Shown in pieces: positions 63,391-64,000 of a DNA stretch of 64,000 nt (the stretch's first letter is position 1; each line of letters begins with the position of its first letter). The notes beneath the pieces were generated by a model, which was not told the origin of the DNA, made no database searches, and saw nothing but the letters and a program-made list of their open reading frames with translations. Origin of the DNA: Polyodon spathula (Eukaryota > Chordata > Actinopteri > Acipenseriformes > Polyodontidae). The stretch lies in NCBI RefSeq assembly GCF_017654505.1, contig NC_054536.1, positions 8,479,794-8,543,793 on the forward strand, given 5' to 3'. The position numbers and the translations under genes were made by a program.

Positions 63391-63779
63391 TTTAAACTTG
63401 CACCCACCCCGGTAATACAACACAGGATGAGAATGGCAGTTAAAAATACTCACGGGCATCACAGTCAACGTAAATGACGTGAAGCATGTATCCACAGCTC
63501 TGAGCCTAATTCTTGCAGTCAGTCAGAATATCCCACTTTAGCCATCTTGCGTCACCGCCGGGCGCTCCCCTAATTATAGAATGTAACAGGACCCTACTCT
63601 ATCCCGATCCTCTTAATGCGCTCACCGAGTGGCTGCTTCGATTGCTGACTGTGCACATGGAATTCAAAGTATTTGATGTGTCACAGGACACTTTTGGAAC
63701 TACATTCGTTGAACAGCAAATCCTGTTTATTCTGTAACGTCTAAAACGTCAGGACGTTGGAATGCGAAAGGCTCGTCAA

Positions 63780-63871
63780 GGCGCACAAAATATGATGACG
63801 CGTACGTTATAAAACACCCTATACTGGCCAGAATATGTATGGAAGTCCCGCCTCAGTGATGTTTTTATTGG
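63780..63871 (-). promoter_or_regulatory. otud1: Probable otud1 core promoter
   Basis: Reading along the minus strand there is a CCAAT box (ATTGG on + at 63867-63871), a GC-box-like GGCGGG (63847-63852 as cccgcc on +) and a TATA-like TTTTATAA (63807-63814). The spacing fits a start site near 63780, with CCAAT at about -90 and TATA at about -30, giving a 5' UTR of about 390 nt. The DNA from here into the coding region is richer in CpG than the rest of the window. The placement is inferred from motifs only. Confidence 0.5.
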
Positions 63872-64000
63872 TGATATTATTCTATTTTTGCTAGTTGAAG
63901 CCATCATTTGCTATATGTTATTATTGACTATTCTGTATAGCCACATATATTACAAAACGGGTGTTCCAAGTTGAGTAAAAATTGCCATACTGATAGGAAA

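Overview
The window looks like vertebrate nuclear DNA, most likely from a ray-finned fish. It is AT-rich, dense in microsatellites, and carries fish-type transposable elements: L2 and pif/Harbinger pieces, tRNA-derived SINEs, solo LTRs and a pogo-like element. The flavour of the SINE and LTR families suggests a non-teleost such as a sturgeon, paddlefish or gar, but that is only an impression. No bacterial genes, rRNA, tRNA genes or CRISPR arrays are visible.

Only one complete gene can be supported: otud1, a single-exon OTU-family deubiquitinase on the minus strand at the right edge (62005-63390). It has a plausible promoter at about 63.8 kb and a 3' UTR of perhaps 1.5 kb. The remaining ~60 kb lies 3' of otud1. 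In human, the gene downstream of OTUD1 is KIAA1217 (sickle tail), in the same orientation and with very long 5' introns. Two CpG-rich spots with CCAAT boxes pointing along the minus strand, at ~9.3 kb and ~48.2 kb, may be promoters with first exons of such a leftward gene or of lncRNAs. The 48 kb spot includes a short open exon (48031-48103) with a good splice donor. Its identity is unproven.

Layout: 0.6-1.3 kb LTR remnant; 5.3 kb palindromic TG/TA/CA tract; 8.9-9.5 kb CpG-rich block; 9.8-10.3 kb LTR remnant followed by a SINE with a 9-bp target duplication; 18.4-20.0 kb LTR remnant and solo LTR; 21.7 and 24.1 kb two copies of a ~380-bp direct duplication; 26.3-27.2 kb 46-bp minisatellite; 29.1-29.3 kb 33-bp minisatellite; 35.1 and 38.7 kb solo LTRs with perfect 5-bp target duplications; 42.5-42.9 kb foldback element; 44.8-46.2 kb dead Harbinger transposase interrupted by an L2 fragment; 46.9-47.6 kb pogo-like element; 48.0-48.4 kb candidate promoter and exon; 53.9-54.7 kb inverted repeat pair; 55.9-56.6 kb SINE and large TA/TG tracts; 60.5-63.9 kb otud1.

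I found no undescribed multi-gene system. The most useful leads are the candidate exon at 48 kb, the nested Harbinger/L2 insertion, the recent 380-bp duplication and the foldback element. All boundaries and family names come from reading by eye; no database search was possible.
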